A DNA stretch of 64,000 nt from JBBQYD01 sp942493075 (GCA_942493075.1 OW818681.1:4774001-4838000), one strand, 5' to 3'; counted from the stretch's first letter, positions 39,966 to 49,261 are shown. A program made the numbers and translations. Notes: a model not told the origin generated them from the letters alone.

Positions 39966-41989
39966 GACGCACCTCCCAGAAAAGCGAGCAACGCCAGCGC
40001 CGCCAAACCGATTATTAAATACAGTATATAAAACTGAAGTCTCCCGTGTTGCAGACGCCGGACAACCGTTGATACCCCCAAGATGCCACGCGCAAATGGC
40101 TCAATGACCCGCTCCAGGACGGTTTCGGGAGTATGCTCTATGAAGGAGGCCCTGGATGGGAACGGTTCGACCCGGGCATCGCGCTCGACGTCCGGAGTCG
40201 ATGCGCTGGGTGGGTTTATTACTTCCAGTGGCGCGCCGCTTCGAACCGGCCGCTCCACATGACGCTCCGGTCGAAGAATCCAGGCGAACCATTCGGTTAT
40301 GATGCCAGCAAAACTGCCAGCCGTGTATTGCATTCGTGCGGTTGGGGCCGCATAGCCGCAATCCCAGGTTAGAGAACGTTTAAGCCCGTTGCCCCGTACC
40401 CGTTTCCAAACGAGTGCCACCGCACCAATGCCCAGGATCGCAACGATCAGATTCCAGAAACCCAAGGCGAGTATGGGAACTGGCGGTGCGACAGGCACCG
40501 ACTCTCCCCCGCCCTGCCAGGCAGCACTTACCTGGCGCAGCACAGGCCAGACCAACGCGGGCGCCAGTCCGATCACCACACACGGAATAGCCAGGCCCAG
40601 CATCGCGATCCGCATGCGCCAGCCGCTTTCATGCGCATGCCGGGCTTTATCGCTGCGGGGGAATCCCAGGAACACCACGCCCGTGACTTTCACAAAACAG
40701 GCCAATGCCAGCGCTCCTGTGACTGCTAATAGTATGGCAGCCGGCACAGCGCCGATTGCTGCCATCCCCCTGGCATCCACTGCGCCAAACAAACCAAGGT
40801 AAACCAGCCATTCACTGACGAAGCCATTCAGAGGCGGCAGCCCGGAAATCGCGGCAGCCCCGAGCGCGAAACAACCAGCGGTCCACGGCATTGAGCGCCA
40901 AAGCCCACCGAGGCTGCTCATGTGCCGGGTGCCCGTCGCATGCAGAACAGACCCCGCTCCCAGGAAGAGGAGTCCCTTGAAGAGCCCATGATTCCACACG
41001 TGCAGCATGCCCCCGAACAATGCCAACTGCCCCCACGCGGGATGGCCATTTGCATCAGCGATCATGGCAAATCCCAAGCCGATCAGAATGATCCCTATAT
41101 TCTCCACGCTATGGTAAGCCAGCAACCGTTTTAGATCGTGCTGGGCCAGTGCGAACGCGACACCGAGAACCGCGCTGGCTACGCCTAAAGCACCAATGAC
41201 CCATCCCGCGGAATTTGGGACTGGCAGCCAACCGGTGAATCGGACCAGGCCGTAAATCCCCATCTTAATCGCCACTCCGGAAAGAAGGGCCGAAACATGA
41301 CTGGGTGCGTTGGCATGTGCTGATGGGAGCCAGATGTGCAGCGGGAAAAGACCCGCTTTCAATCCGAATCCTGCCAGAGCCAGCCAAAACAAAGGCGCGA
41401 GTTCCGGGTATTGCCGCATGGGTCCAAGATCCCAAGTGCCCAATCGAACCGACAGGCAGATGAAAAAAGCGAATAAACATAGCGTCCCTGTGTGAGAAGC
41501 AGCCAGGTACAGCCAGCCTGCTTTCCTCACTTCGGAACGATGGCGTTCAAGCGTGATGAGAAAGTAGCCGCTCACAGCGAATAATTCCCAGGCGATCAGG
41601 AAATGCAGACCATTGGAGGCGACCAGCACCAGGCCCATGAATATCAGCACGGCGTTCCACCATGCGCGTCCGCTTCGCGCGGAACGGGGGTGAGCCTTGG
41701 GGCTCCAATACTCGCTGGCGTAGAGGGTGCCCGCCATTCCAAGTACAGAAAGGAGCACCAGGAAAAAGGCGCTGATGGCGTCCAAACGCACGTGCAACGG
41801 TTCGCCTCCCAGGAGAAAATCACTTTGCCAATCCCAGGCGCCCCGGAGGAAAACACTCACCGCGGCAGCGCATCCGGCCAATCCTGCACTGGCAGTGCAA
41901 ACGAGCCAGGCTCGTGGCATACGCCAGGCGCAGACTATCCCCGCCATTGCTCCCAACAAGGTCAACAGCAACAGCAGGCCAGTGCTCAC
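39962..41989 (-). CDS. HyfB/NuoL-like proton-pumping membrane subunit
   Basis: A 675-residue antiporter-like subunit starting at a GTG that overlaps the stop of the previous gene (GTGA). It contains the conserved NGLHFLIAWELFAVSGYFL (Glu), GLKAGLFPLHIWLPSAHANA (Lys and His) and HDLKRLLAYHSVENIGIILI. About 16 hydrophobic segments run to the last helix near the end (LQFYILYLIIGLAALALLAF). Between them, residues ~560-630 form a long polar stretch. It is the largest membrane subunit of the Ehr-type complex. Confidence 0.92.
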   Translation of the reverse strand: MSTGLLLLLTLLGAMAGIVCAWRMPRAWLVCTASAGLAGCAAAVSVFLRGAWDWQSDFLLGGEPLHVRLDAISAFFLVLLSVLGMAGTLYASEYWSPKAHPRSARSGRAWWNAVLIFMGLVLVASNGLHFLIAWELFAVSGYFLITLERHRSEVRKAGWLYLAASHTGTLCLFAFFICLSVRLGTWDLGPMRQYPELAPLFWLALAGFGLKAGLFPLHIWLPSAHANAPSHVSALLSGVAIKMGIYGLVRFTGWLPVPNSAGWVIGALGVASAVLGVAFALAQHDLKRLLAYHSVENIGIILIGLGFAMIADANGHPAWGQLALFGGMLHVWNHGLFKGLLFLGAGSVLHATGTRHMSSLGGLWRSMPWTAGCFALGAAAISGLPPLNGFVSEWLVYLGLFGAVDARGMAAIGAVPAAILLAVTGALALACFVKVTGVVFLGFPRSDKARHAHESGWRMRIAMLGLAIPCVVIGLAPALVWPVLRQVSAAWQGGGESVPVAPPVPILALGFWNLIVAILGIGAVALVWKRVRGNGLKRSLTWDCGYAAPTARMQYTAGSFAGIITEWFAWILRPERHVERPVRSGAPLEVINPPSASTPDVERDARVEPFPSRASFIEHTPETVLERVIEPFARGILGVSTVVRRLQHGRLQFYILYLIIGLAALALLAFLGGAS

Positions 41990-42696
41990 GAGTGGACCTC
42001 CCCTTTGGCTTCCGGTCCACTCGGCCCCGCCGCCAGCGCAGCCATGAGTTGCTCATCAGGCGCCGCTGCTAGAACAAGTTGCCTCAGGCCACGACGAGTC
42101 AGCGCCGTGCTTAATTGAGCCAGAATTTCAAGGTGGGCTCGCGGGGAAGGTGCGACGAAGAATAGCAGGCGATTCACGGGTATCCCATCTTCAGGCGGAT
42201 TTGCCAGCTTAAGACTGTCGCGCAGAAAGAGCATTGCCAACACTCCGGTATCGCGACCAAGAGCCACGCTCGCCCTAAGGTGCGGCAAGGCTAATCCATC
42301 GCCCACGGGTGCCCAGGTGATTCCATCGGGTTGCCTGACACGTTGAGCCAGCAGCGTTCTCACCGCTGGATTTGCGCCCGGGAGTGAAGTGACAACCTTT
42401 TCGATGACGGAGGTGACTTCAACCGCCGGAACATCCCTCCAAACGCCGCCTGCCCTGAGCAAATTGTCCAAACTTCGGCTCTGGATTCCTGCCGGGCGAG
42501 CTGAAGCTAAAAAACCAGCCTTGGCGCCCAACCCGCGTTGCGCGGCCCATGCAGCAACCTGGGCGCGATCAAAAAGCAACCGCCCGCAATCCCGCACGCA
42601 GGGCAACCCTTCGTTCTTGATCCAGCCATCCACCACTCGCTCCTCAACTCCGAGCGATTCGGCGAGTTGGATGATGTTCAAGAACATGTCGCTCAT
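41986..42696 (-). CDS. HTH plus PTS EIIA (fructose/nitrogen type) protein
   Basis: A 236-residue protein. Residues 1-55 form an excisionase/MerR-like helix-turn-helix (NIIQLAESLGVEERVVDGWI). Residues ~85-225 form a PTS EIIA type-2 domain with the phosphorylatable His in GLALPHLR (His139). No EIIB or EIIC is nearby, so the role is regulatory, as for PtsN. It lies between the SulP gene (10 bases upstream) and the HyfB-like gene (GTGA overlap). It is a relative of the first-gene product of the same operon. Confidence 0.83.
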   Translation of the reverse strand: MSDMFLNIIQLAESLGVEERVVDGWIKNEGLPCVRDCGRLLFDRAQVAAWAAQRGLGAKAGFLASARPAGIQSRSLDNLLRAGGVWRDVPAVEVTSVIEKVVTSLPGANPAVRTLLAQRVRQPDGITWAPVGDGLALPHLRASVALGRDTGVLAMLFLRDSLKLANPPEDGIPVNRLLFFVAPSPRAHLEILAQLSTALTRRGLRQLVLAAAPDEQLMAALAAGPSGPEAKGEVHS

Positions 42697-42706
42697 GGCG
42701 TGCTGC

Positions 42707-44515
42707 TCATTTCTTTTCTGCCGCAGGCGCGGATTTTTGTTCTCCGTTCAGCGCCCGGTTCGCGCGTTCCAACGCGCCGGTCAATTCCTGCCGTGCGGCT
42801 TCCAGTTTTTGCTTTTCTGCCAATAGAGGATCGTGCGAAACCTCTGGAGGCAAGCCTAGAATTTCGCGTGATCGAGCCAGGGCGAGATCAATATTGGCGC
42901 AAACGTTCTCCCGGCCCAACCGGTCCAGGAACCCGGCTTTGTCCATCATGAACAATGGCTGCGTATGCGGCGCGCTCAGGACCAGGTGCTTATTCCGGCG
43001 ACGCAAACGTTCGTATAGATCTTCCAGAGCGTTCAATCCCGTCGCGTCGATTGCGAGGACTTTGCGCATTCGCAAGATCAAAACATCAGGTTCCCTTTTC
43101 TCACGCTGAAGCGAGCTCTCCAGCTTGTCCGCTGCCCCAAAGAAGAATGAACCAAAAATTCGGTAGATCATGACTCCTTGTGGAATCTCCTTCCCAACCA
43201 GCGAGTGCTGCGAGCCTTCTGTCTCAGACGCCTGATCGACGGCGGTGATTTGAGTGGTTTCCGAAACACGTTTGATAAACAACACCGCGGCAAGCACCAT
43301 CCCGATCTCGACTGCAACCGTCAGGTCGATAGCCACCGTGAGCCCAAAGGCTGTGAGGAAGACAGCGGCATCGCTGCGTGGCCAGCGCGACAAACGGCCG
43401 AAGTTATGCCACTCACCCATGTTCAGAGCCACATTCACCAGAACGGCACTTAGAGCGGCCAATGGGATAAACTTGGCGAGTGGAGCCGCCACCAGAATGA
43501 TGATCAGCAACGTAAATGCATGGATGATTCCTGCAACCGGGGTTCTGGCCCCGCATTTGATGTTCGTAGCCGTGCGCGCGATGGCGCTGGTTGCGGCAAT
43601 GCCGCCAAAGATCGGACTAAAGATATTGGCAAGGCCTTGCGCCATGAGCTCCTGGTTGGAATCGTGCCGTTCATCGGTCATGCCGTCGGCCACCACCGCG
43701 CAGAGGAGCGATTCGATAGCCGCCAGCAACGCGATGGTTGTCGCTGGTGAAATCAGGTGCCGAATGTTTTCCCATGACAAAGCCGGAAATGCCGGCTTGG
43801 GCAAGCCTTGAGGAATCCCGCCAAACTTGCTGCCGATGGTCTCAACCGGCAAGCTGAAAAGTGCCACCGCGACTGTGCCCAGAACTAACGCGACAATAGA
43901 CCCCGGTACCCGCCGCTGCCAACTCTTGGGCCAAAGGAGAATGATGGCGAGGGAGGCTGCGGCAACCGCCAGCGTCGGCGCATCGAAAGTGCTGGCATGC
44001 TTCACCAGAGCGGTCATCTTTTCAAAGAACTCCGTAGGAACCTTCTCAACCTGGAGTCCGAAGAAATCTTTGATTTGAGTACTGAAAATCAGGATCGCGA
44101 TGCCGGAGGTGAATCCCATCGTCACGGGGTACGGGATATACTTGATCATCGTACCCAGGCGCGCGGCGCCCATTACGAAAAGAATGACGCCCGCCATCAT
44201 GGTGCAGATCAGCAGATTCTGCAGACCATACTTGGCGCCGATGCCGTACAGAATCACGATGAACGCGCCAGTAGGTCCGCCAATACAAACCTTCGTCCCC
44301 CCAAGAGCCGAGATGATGAAACCAGCGACCACGGCGGTGAAAATCCCCGCTTGAGGGGATACGCCTGAGGCGATAGCAAACGCCATCGCTAACGGAAGCG
44401 CTACAATGCCTACAGTCAGACCGGCTATCAGATCGGCGCTGAAATCCGCACTCTTGTACGTTTTCAGCACGTCTAAAAGGCGTGGTTTAAAATTCAGGGA
44501 CCATGTTGAATTCAT
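42707..44515 (-). CDS. SulP family anion transporter with STAS domain
   Basis: A 602-residue protein. Residues ~25-435 form the transporter fold, with typical GLTVGIVALPLAMAFAIASG, GGPTGAFIVILYGI and IFGGIAATSAIARTATNIKC. A STAS domain follows (~450-555, with LAIDATGLNALEDLYERL). The C-terminal ~45 residues form a charged coiled coil (EKQKLEAARQELTGALERAN). SulP members carry sulfate, bicarbonate or other anions; the sequence alone does not decide the substrate. Placement in an operon with an Ehr-type ion pump suggests coupling to H+ or Na+ gradients (inference). Confidence 0.9.
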   Translation of the reverse strand: MNSTWSLNFKPRLLDVLKTYKSADFSADLIAGLTVGIVALPLAMAFAIASGVSPQAGIFTAVVAGFIISALGGTKVCIGGPTGAFIVILYGIGAKYGLQNLLICTMMAGVILFVMGAARLGTMIKYIPYPVTMGFTSGIAILIFSTQIKDFFGLQVEKVPTEFFEKMTALVKHASTFDAPTLAVAAASLAIILLWPKSWQRRVPGSIVALVLGTVAVALFSLPVETIGSKFGGIPQGLPKPAFPALSWENIRHLISPATTIALLAAIESLLCAVVADGMTDERHDSNQELMAQGLANIFSPIFGGIAATSAIARTATNIKCGARTPVAGIIHAFTLLIIILVAAPLAKFIPLAALSAVLVNVALNMGEWHNFGRLSRWPRSDAAVFLTAFGLTVAIDLTVAVEIGMVLAAVLFIKRVSETTQITAVDQASETEGSQHSLVGKEIPQGVMIYRIFGSFFFGAADKLESSLQREKREPDVLILRMRKVLAIDATGLNALEDLYERLRRRNKHLVLSAPHTQPLFMMDKAGFLDRLGRENVCANIDLALARSREILGLPPEVSHDPLLAEKQKLEAARQELTGALERANRALNGEQKSAPAAEKK

Positions 44516-44541
44516 ATTTTGATGAAACTTCAGAGAGGCAA

Positions 44542-45246
44542 CTACCGGGCAGGAGCAACGCTGGATTGAGGCGCTGGATACCGGATGGGCAGCCGCCGAA
44601 TGGCATCCACAATCTCCTCGCGGCTGCCTTGCTGCTGTATGACGCTTAAGAAAATCGGGTCGCGCAGGGCAAAAGCTACCTGCGACATTAATTGGAGGTG
44701 AGTCTTAACACTGGGGCAAACCAAAAGAAAGAGAACCCGAACCGATTCGCCATCCATTGCTCCAAAATCAATAGGCGCCTCCAGAAAAGACAGGGAAAGC
44801 ATCGGTTGCGGCAAATGCAGCACGATGGGGTTTCGAATATGGGGAATCGCAATCCCACCCCCTACACCCGTTGACGCCATGCCCTCCCGAGCCAGTAACA
44901 TTTGCAGCAGGAACTCTTTATCCACCTCGGGTTGCAGGTGAAGAAGACTGACCGCGGTCCTCAATGCCGTGGGCACATCGTGGCCATTGACCCGATAATG
45001 AATCCCCCCGGATTTCAAGCTCCCTTCCAGGGTCGGAGGCGTTGCACCATCGCTCTCTGGTTCCAGATAAATCCCCGACGAAGCCTGTATCCGATTCGCT
45101 GTAGCCCATGCCAGCAACTCAGCCCGGTTGAACCGGTATTGCCCGCTGATCCGGTAGCCAGGCAGCTTGCCGTCGTCAATCCAACGATAAACCGTCTTTT
45201 CGGAAACGCTCAATAACCCGGCTACGTCTTTTACACCCAGTTGCAT
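44542..45246 (-). CDS. HTH plus PTS EIIA protein, first gene of the Ehr operon
   Basis: A 234-residue protein with an N-terminal excisionase-type helix-turn-helix (MQLGVKDVAGLLSVSEKTVY) and a PTS EIIA type-2 domain (~75-225) with His136 in IAIPHIR. I use the ATG at 45246: an in-frame GTG at 45303 lies at the -10 box of the promoter and cannot be in the transcript. The SulP gene starts 26 bases downstream. The operator-like inverted repeat just upstream may be bound by this protein, giving phosphorylation-sensitive autoregulation (inference). Confidence 0.83.
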   Translation of the reverse strand: MQLGVKDVAGLLSVSEKTVYRWIDDGKLPGYRISGQYRFNRAELLAWATANRIQASSGIYLEPESDGATPPTLEGSLKSGGIHYRVNGHDVPTALRTAVSLLHLQPEVDKEFLLQMLLAREGMASTGVGGGIAIPHIRNPIVLHLPQPMLSLSFLEAPIDFGAMDGESVRVLFLLVCPSVKTHLQLMSQVAFALRDPIFLSVIQQQGSREEIVDAIRRLPIRYPAPQSSVAPAR

Positions 45247-45263
45247 CGCATTGTGCCCAGAGC

Positions 45264-45294
45264 GACCAGAATGTCGCTTTGGACAATTCTGGAC
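45264..45294 (-). promoter_or_regulatory. Operator-like inverted repeat at the Ehr operon start
   Basis: CCAGAAT (45266-45272) and ATTCTGG (45286-45292) are perfect inverted arms. Allowing one extra base they extend to GACCAGAATGTC and GACAATTCTGGAC. The site lies immediately after the -10 box and covers the likely transcription start, where a repressor would block initiation. Confidence 0.6.
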
Positions 45295-45323
45295 ATTATT
45301 CACAACGTGGGTTAGGAAGTCAA
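45295..45323 (-). promoter_or_regulatory. Promoter of the HTH-EIIA/SulP/Ehr operon
   Basis: On the minus strand TTGACT (45323-45318) is followed after 17 bases by AATAAT (45300-45295). This leaves a leader of about 45 bases before the ATG at 45246. Confidence 0.65.
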
Positions 45324-46074
45324 CTCAATTGGTAAAATGGGGAGAACCATTCGCTTAGCGGAAATAGCTTTCATGCTGCGAGACATAAGCGATCTCCGTA
45401 TCACCCGGACCACGATCTCCTCAACACCAACGGTGTTGTGCCCCAAAGCCCGGGGTTGATCGTTCAGAGCCAAAGCGAAGCGGAGGCGCGGAACGATCTA
45501 CCCCGGGACCAAGCCCCCAAATTCACAACCCCAACGTGGGTTGCGCCTCATTCAGAACCATGTGAAGCCTTTGAGGAGACGTGGCAGGGCGGAGGTCCTT
45601 CGCCCTTCTACCATAGCACGCAGGGCAGCAGCATGACCGCCGTGTTGTAGGCACGGTGTCCCACCGGGCGCGTCCGTGTCAGATGATTACCAATGCAGGA
45701 TCAACCCGTCCCCAGGTATCCCGGTGGCCGCAAGGACCCGCCACGTCAGGAGACGTGGCCTACAGGGCAAATCACTGCGCTCCCGTTCTCCCCTCTGTTC
45801 TCTCGGTCAACTCTCCTGTTCAATCTTCTGCGTGCTCGGCGGCATCGGCGATGGCCGCCCTACCTTCAGTGGTAGCGCGCTCTCGACGCAAGGCGCATTC
45901 AGGAACTGCCCCAAACAGCCGAAATGTCACGCAAAGACGCCGAGACGCCAAGAAAAGAAACTAATCTGCCCTTGTATTGCTGGTAAAAAAATCCGGTTCC
46001 GCGTTTCTATCTTGGTCTTCCTTCTGTTCGCAAACTCTTGCTGTTCCCTGCTGTTCAAGTTCTCATGAAACGGA
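45324..46074. repeat. Intergenic region of several repeat types
   Basis: I see no gene. It holds CAACACC-AAC-GGTGTTG (about 45423-45439), the perfect hairpin GCCACGTC-AGGA-GACGTGGC (45740-45759) also found at 59558-59577, and a GCGTCTT-family module (45926-45952). Bases 45905-46018 recur at about 47302-47421 on the other side of the next gene. Confidence 0.75.
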
Positions 46075-46848
46075 TCAATGATAAGGGACGCTTACAGTTG
46101 GGCCATTCGATCGAATGATCCCGTTTGTATCCTTTACCGTTGGTGTAACAAAAACCAGGACTCCTAACTGCTCATCCCTTCGGACGTCGTTGTCCTCCGA
46201 TCTCAAATCCCATATTTCGTCAATAACACCCTTTTCAGTGTGGCCGCTAATGTTTTTCAGCAAGACTTTGTTGGTATCGGAAATTGCGATTCGGTAGTCG
46301 GCTGAGGGAATGCTGAGGAAGCCATGAATCCACAGACGAGATCCAAAGGTTGTCGCGCTGGGATCAAATCGCACCAAGTTGGTTATCATCTCTCTTCTCG
46401 AGGGGCCACAAACGTTCGTATGAAACGGTATTCGCATCATCACTTGAAGATCATGGTGGCCGCTCTCCGCGAAGATCGTCGTCCAGTCCAGTATGTAGCC
46501 GTCATTAGTTTGCTTGGTGAAGATATACGCATCGGCCAATTTGCCATTATCAAGCAATTTAAGTTCGCATCGCTTGGTAGAAACATCCACGTGTACCGGT
46601 ACTTTATAAGAAAGTGTAAATGGCTCCTCACCAGTGATGATAGGGGTAAGCACGAGCGGATTGGAAGCGGATGAATCAAGGCCTAAAATGCGTTCTGACC
46701 GGAGGGTGAGGCCGTTGCTATGCACCACGTCCATTAGGTCTTCATCGGCTGAATCCGAATTCGAGCATGAAACGCAAATCGTTGCTGCAAATGCGATCAA
46801 CGCAGCGAAGCCTAAAGCCGCTCGTTTCCCGATGCGCTCCTCCTGCAT
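46075..46848 (-). CDS. Predicted lipoprotein of unknown function
   Basis: A 257-residue protein from the ATG at 46848: basic start MQEERIGKRAALGF, hydrophobic run, then ICVSCSNSDS, which fits a lipoprotein signal. The mature part is beta-rich (PLVLTPIITGEEPFTLSYKV, then DYRIAISDTNKVLLKNISG) and ends VSVPYH. I do not recognise the family. The frame stays open upstream to about 47077, coding for NVLDKVVFAQENQRGLHYDY and PDGNPDGGYDYSGTRFG, possibly the end of a lost gene or a longer N-terminus. The gene sits between two copies of a ~115-base direct repeat. Confidence 0.6.
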   Translation of the reverse strand: MQEERIGKRAALGFAALIAFAATICVSCSNSDSADEDLMDVVHSNGLTLRSERILGLDSSASNPLVLTPIITGEEPFTLSYKVPVHVDVSTKRCELKLLDNGKLADAYIFTKQTNDGYILDWTTIFAESGHHDLQVMMRIPFHTNVCGPSRREMITNLVRFDPSATTFGSRLWIHGFLSIPSADYRIAISDTNKVLLKNISGHTEKGVIDEIWDLRSEDNDVRRDEQLGVLVFVTPTVKDTNGIIRSNGPTVSVPYH

Positions 46849-47028
46849 GGGGCCGAAACGGGTGCCGGAGTAATCGTAACCCCCGTCCGGGTTCCCATCC
46901 GGCGCGCCATTGACCATTGGGGCGCTCAGCGTGGCGGTCTGCCCATTCATCAATTCCTCAAGGACAAAAGGCCAATAGGCGTTGTAATCATAGTGCAGTC
47001 CTCGCTGGTTTTCCTGGGCAAAGACCAC

Positions 47029-47565
47029 TTTATCAAGGACGTTGTTTCGAACACCCAGTTTTCTTCCTTTTTCTTCCTACAAGAACCTGTCTTAAGTCTT
47101 GTGGGCGTGGCTTGGTGATTTATTATTTAGCAAGGCCCTCAGATTTGTCAATACTCTTCATCACCAAGGGCAAATTCCACAGCCTCATTCCGCATCCAGC
47201 ATTTAGCCTTGGGTCACGCTGCTTGCGGTCTTGGACTGCTATGGTCCTCGCACGAAACAACCTGATCGATGTTACTCTCCGATCGCTCGCTCAAATCAGA
47301 AACAGCCCAAAACAGCCGCAATGTCACGCAAAGACGTCGAGACCCAAGTAAACAAGAAAAGAAACCGCTCTGCCCTTGTATGCTGGTAAAAAAACTCAGT
47401 TCCGCGTTTTCCTGATAATCTTGGCGTCTTCGCGTCTTTGCGTGATTACATTAGTTTGGGCACCAAAACGCGTAGCGCGCCCCTATGGCAAAGGGTTCTG
47501 ATGGAAAGGACAGGCCACGTCACAGACCTGATTGGGTTCATCATTTGTCGCTGATCACCGTGCAT
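47029..47565. repeat. Intergenic repeats
   Basis: Bases 47302-47421 repeat 45905-46018, and GCGTCTT modules lie at 47322-47349 (inverted) and 47421-47452. The part nearest 47029 continues an open minus frame to about 47077. No complete gene is seen. Confidence 0.7.
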
Positions 47566-48486
47566 TCAGCGAGTCGCATCTGGGAGTTTGTAGAAATTTC
47601 CAAGTAACGCATTTAGATTTGTAAACACCAAAGGCTTTCGCAAGATGTACTTCGAGTCCTCAACCCTGAGGCTAATCAGCGTCTTCGTTGGTAAAAGGAG
47701 CATGACGGAAGCAGCGTCCTCGCCCACCCTATTCGTGTTACGGTACCAACCCACGCGATAGATCGGGATAAAAGAAACCTGGTTGCTTGGGTTAATAGAA
47801 TTCGACCACCACTCAGGCTCCGATCGAACGAAGCAATCCCGGGTTAACCCGGCGACATCCATGGAAGCTGCCGCCAACCATTGGGTCGCTAAAGAGTAGG
47901 CGGCATTCGTGTCTATCAAAGATCTGGGCCACTTGTATTCATCTACCCATTTTGCACACCTCTCACCCTGGTTGAGCAGCTCTACATAGGACAGTTTAAA
48001 GCCAACTGATACAAAGTAGCCATAGCTTCTCGTGCATAGCTTTCCTATCATCGGAAGATGCCTGGTCAGGCCGTAAGGCACAATATGCCTTTGCATGATA
48101 TCTTTCTCCGCCAGGGGCAGTGTCTCAGGTAAATGCAGTTCTGCAGCAATTGCGTTTGCTTCGCGAAGCAGGAGTCTCAATGCTTCTCGATCGTACTTTT
48201 CGGTCGTAAATCGAATCGGGATATCCTCTTCCTCCCTATAATTGGCATTAGTGACAGGCTCTCCGATCCAGACACCATTGATTACCTGTCCACCTCGTTT
48301 AGGCTCCGCTCCACCAGGTTCTGAGCGTCCATCAAGCCCGGTCAAAACAAGAACTAACCCGGTGGTAACCAGCCATATCCTTCCAAGTATGTGTTGCCTC
48401 ACGGACTGATCTCCTCCTCTTCTGCCCCCACTGCAAAGCAGTTTGGTAGAGTTAGTATTCCCCGGAATCCTATTTACTTTCGTCAT
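47566..48486 (-). CDS. Exported protein of unknown function
   Basis: The frame is open to 48549. I use the ATG at 48486 (306 residues), but a GTG about 25 codons later, just before the hydrophobic segment RIWLVTTGLVLVLTGLDG, could be the true start of a signal peptide. The mature part has INGVWIGEPVTNANYREEED, EALRLLLREANAIAAELHLP and a long alpha/beta region ending NALLGNFYKLPDATR. I know no function. It is separate from its neighbours. Confidence 0.6.
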   Translation of the reverse strand: MTKVNRIPGNTNSTKLLCSGGRRGGDQSVRQHILGRIWLVTTGLVLVLTGLDGRSEPGGAEPKRGGQVINGVWIGEPVTNANYREEEDIPIRFTTEKYDREALRLLLREANAIAAELHLPETLPLAEKDIMQRHIVPYGLTRHLPMIGKLCTRSYGYFVSVGFKLSYVELLNQGERCAKWVDEYKWPRSLIDTNAAYSLATQWLAAASMDVAGLTRDCFVRSEPEWWSNSINPSNQVSFIPIYRVGWYRNTNRVGEDAASVMLLLPTKTLISLRVEDSKYILRKPLVFTNLNALLGNFYKLPDATR

Positions 48487-48707
48487 ACTCGCCAATCTGT
48501 CTATTGGTTCCTTCGTTATCTTTGCCTTCCCTCTGTAGAACCCCGGCACCGTGCATTTGTTGTGGCCTAGCTGGTTTACAATGCTATTTCAGTGGCAGGG
48601 CGCTCAGCGAAGTTGTTCCCAATCTATCTACATCCGGCTCCGGCTCCGGCTCCGAACCAGCCTCCTTAACATTGACTTCCGCGCGCCTCTCTTAATCATG
48701 GTTCCCA

Positions 48708-49211
48708 ATGGAACCGTTGGGACCTCCCTATTCTTTCCACATTTCCTCAGCCGAGGGCTGGGTTGGCCTGGGCAACCGCACCGAAGCCGAAGCCGAACTG
48801 GCCCAACTGCCCCCGGAACTGGCGCGGCACCCAGACGTCCTGGAGGTCCGCTGGGCTATGGCGGCTCAAATTGGAGACTGGGAGGGAGCCCTGGCAATGG
48901 CTGATGAACTCATGAAAACCGCACCTGCAAGGGTCAGCGGTTGGCTGCATCGCGCCTATGCGCTGCGGCGCATCCCAAAAGGAAGTGTGCGAGAAGCCTG
49001 GGAAGCATTGTTGCCGGCCTGGCAGAAGTTCCCCGAAGAACCCACTGTTCCATACAATCTGGCCTGTTATGCGTGTCAAATGAACCTGGTTACCACTGCG
49101 CGCGAGTGGCTGCAAAGAGCCATGCTGGTCGGTGGCAAAGACCAGATAAAGCAAATGGCCCTGAACGACCCCGACCTCGAACTGTTGCGGGATGAAATCC
49201 CGCGCCTCTGA
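48708..49211 (+). CDS. Small TPR-type protein
   Basis: A 167-residue soluble protein starting MEPLGPPYSFHISSAEGW and composed of helical TPR-like pairs (EVRWAMAAQIGDWEGALAMA, WLHRAYALRRIPKGSVREAW, VPYNLACYACQMNLVTTARE). It ends with MALNDPDLELLRDEI, a common end of this family. The partner is unknown. It lies 50 bases before the NAD(P)HX repair gene. A (CCGGCT)3 run sits at about 48634-48653 upstream. Confidence 0.75.
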   Translation: MEPLGPPYSFHISSAEGWVGLGNRTEAEAELAQLPPELARHPDVLEVRWAMAAQIGDWEGALAMADELMKTAPARVSGWLHRAYALRRIPKGSVREAWEALLPAWQKFPEEPTVPYNLACYACQMNLVTTAREWLQRAMLVGGKDQIKQMALNDPDLELLRDEIPRL

Positions 49212-49261
49212 ACGAAAAAAGCCTGGTTGCGGTCCAGGGCGGTTCCTAGTTACTCTTTGGC

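Noticed and set aside
34699..41989. Functional group-4 NiFe hydrogenase
   Set aside because: The large subunit lacks the N-terminal CxxC motif and has no normal C-terminal DPCxxC; no maturation genes are nearby.
48634..48653. (CCGGCT)3 tract as a regulatory repeat
   Set aside because: Only three units and no symmetry or link to a start site; probably chance or slippage.
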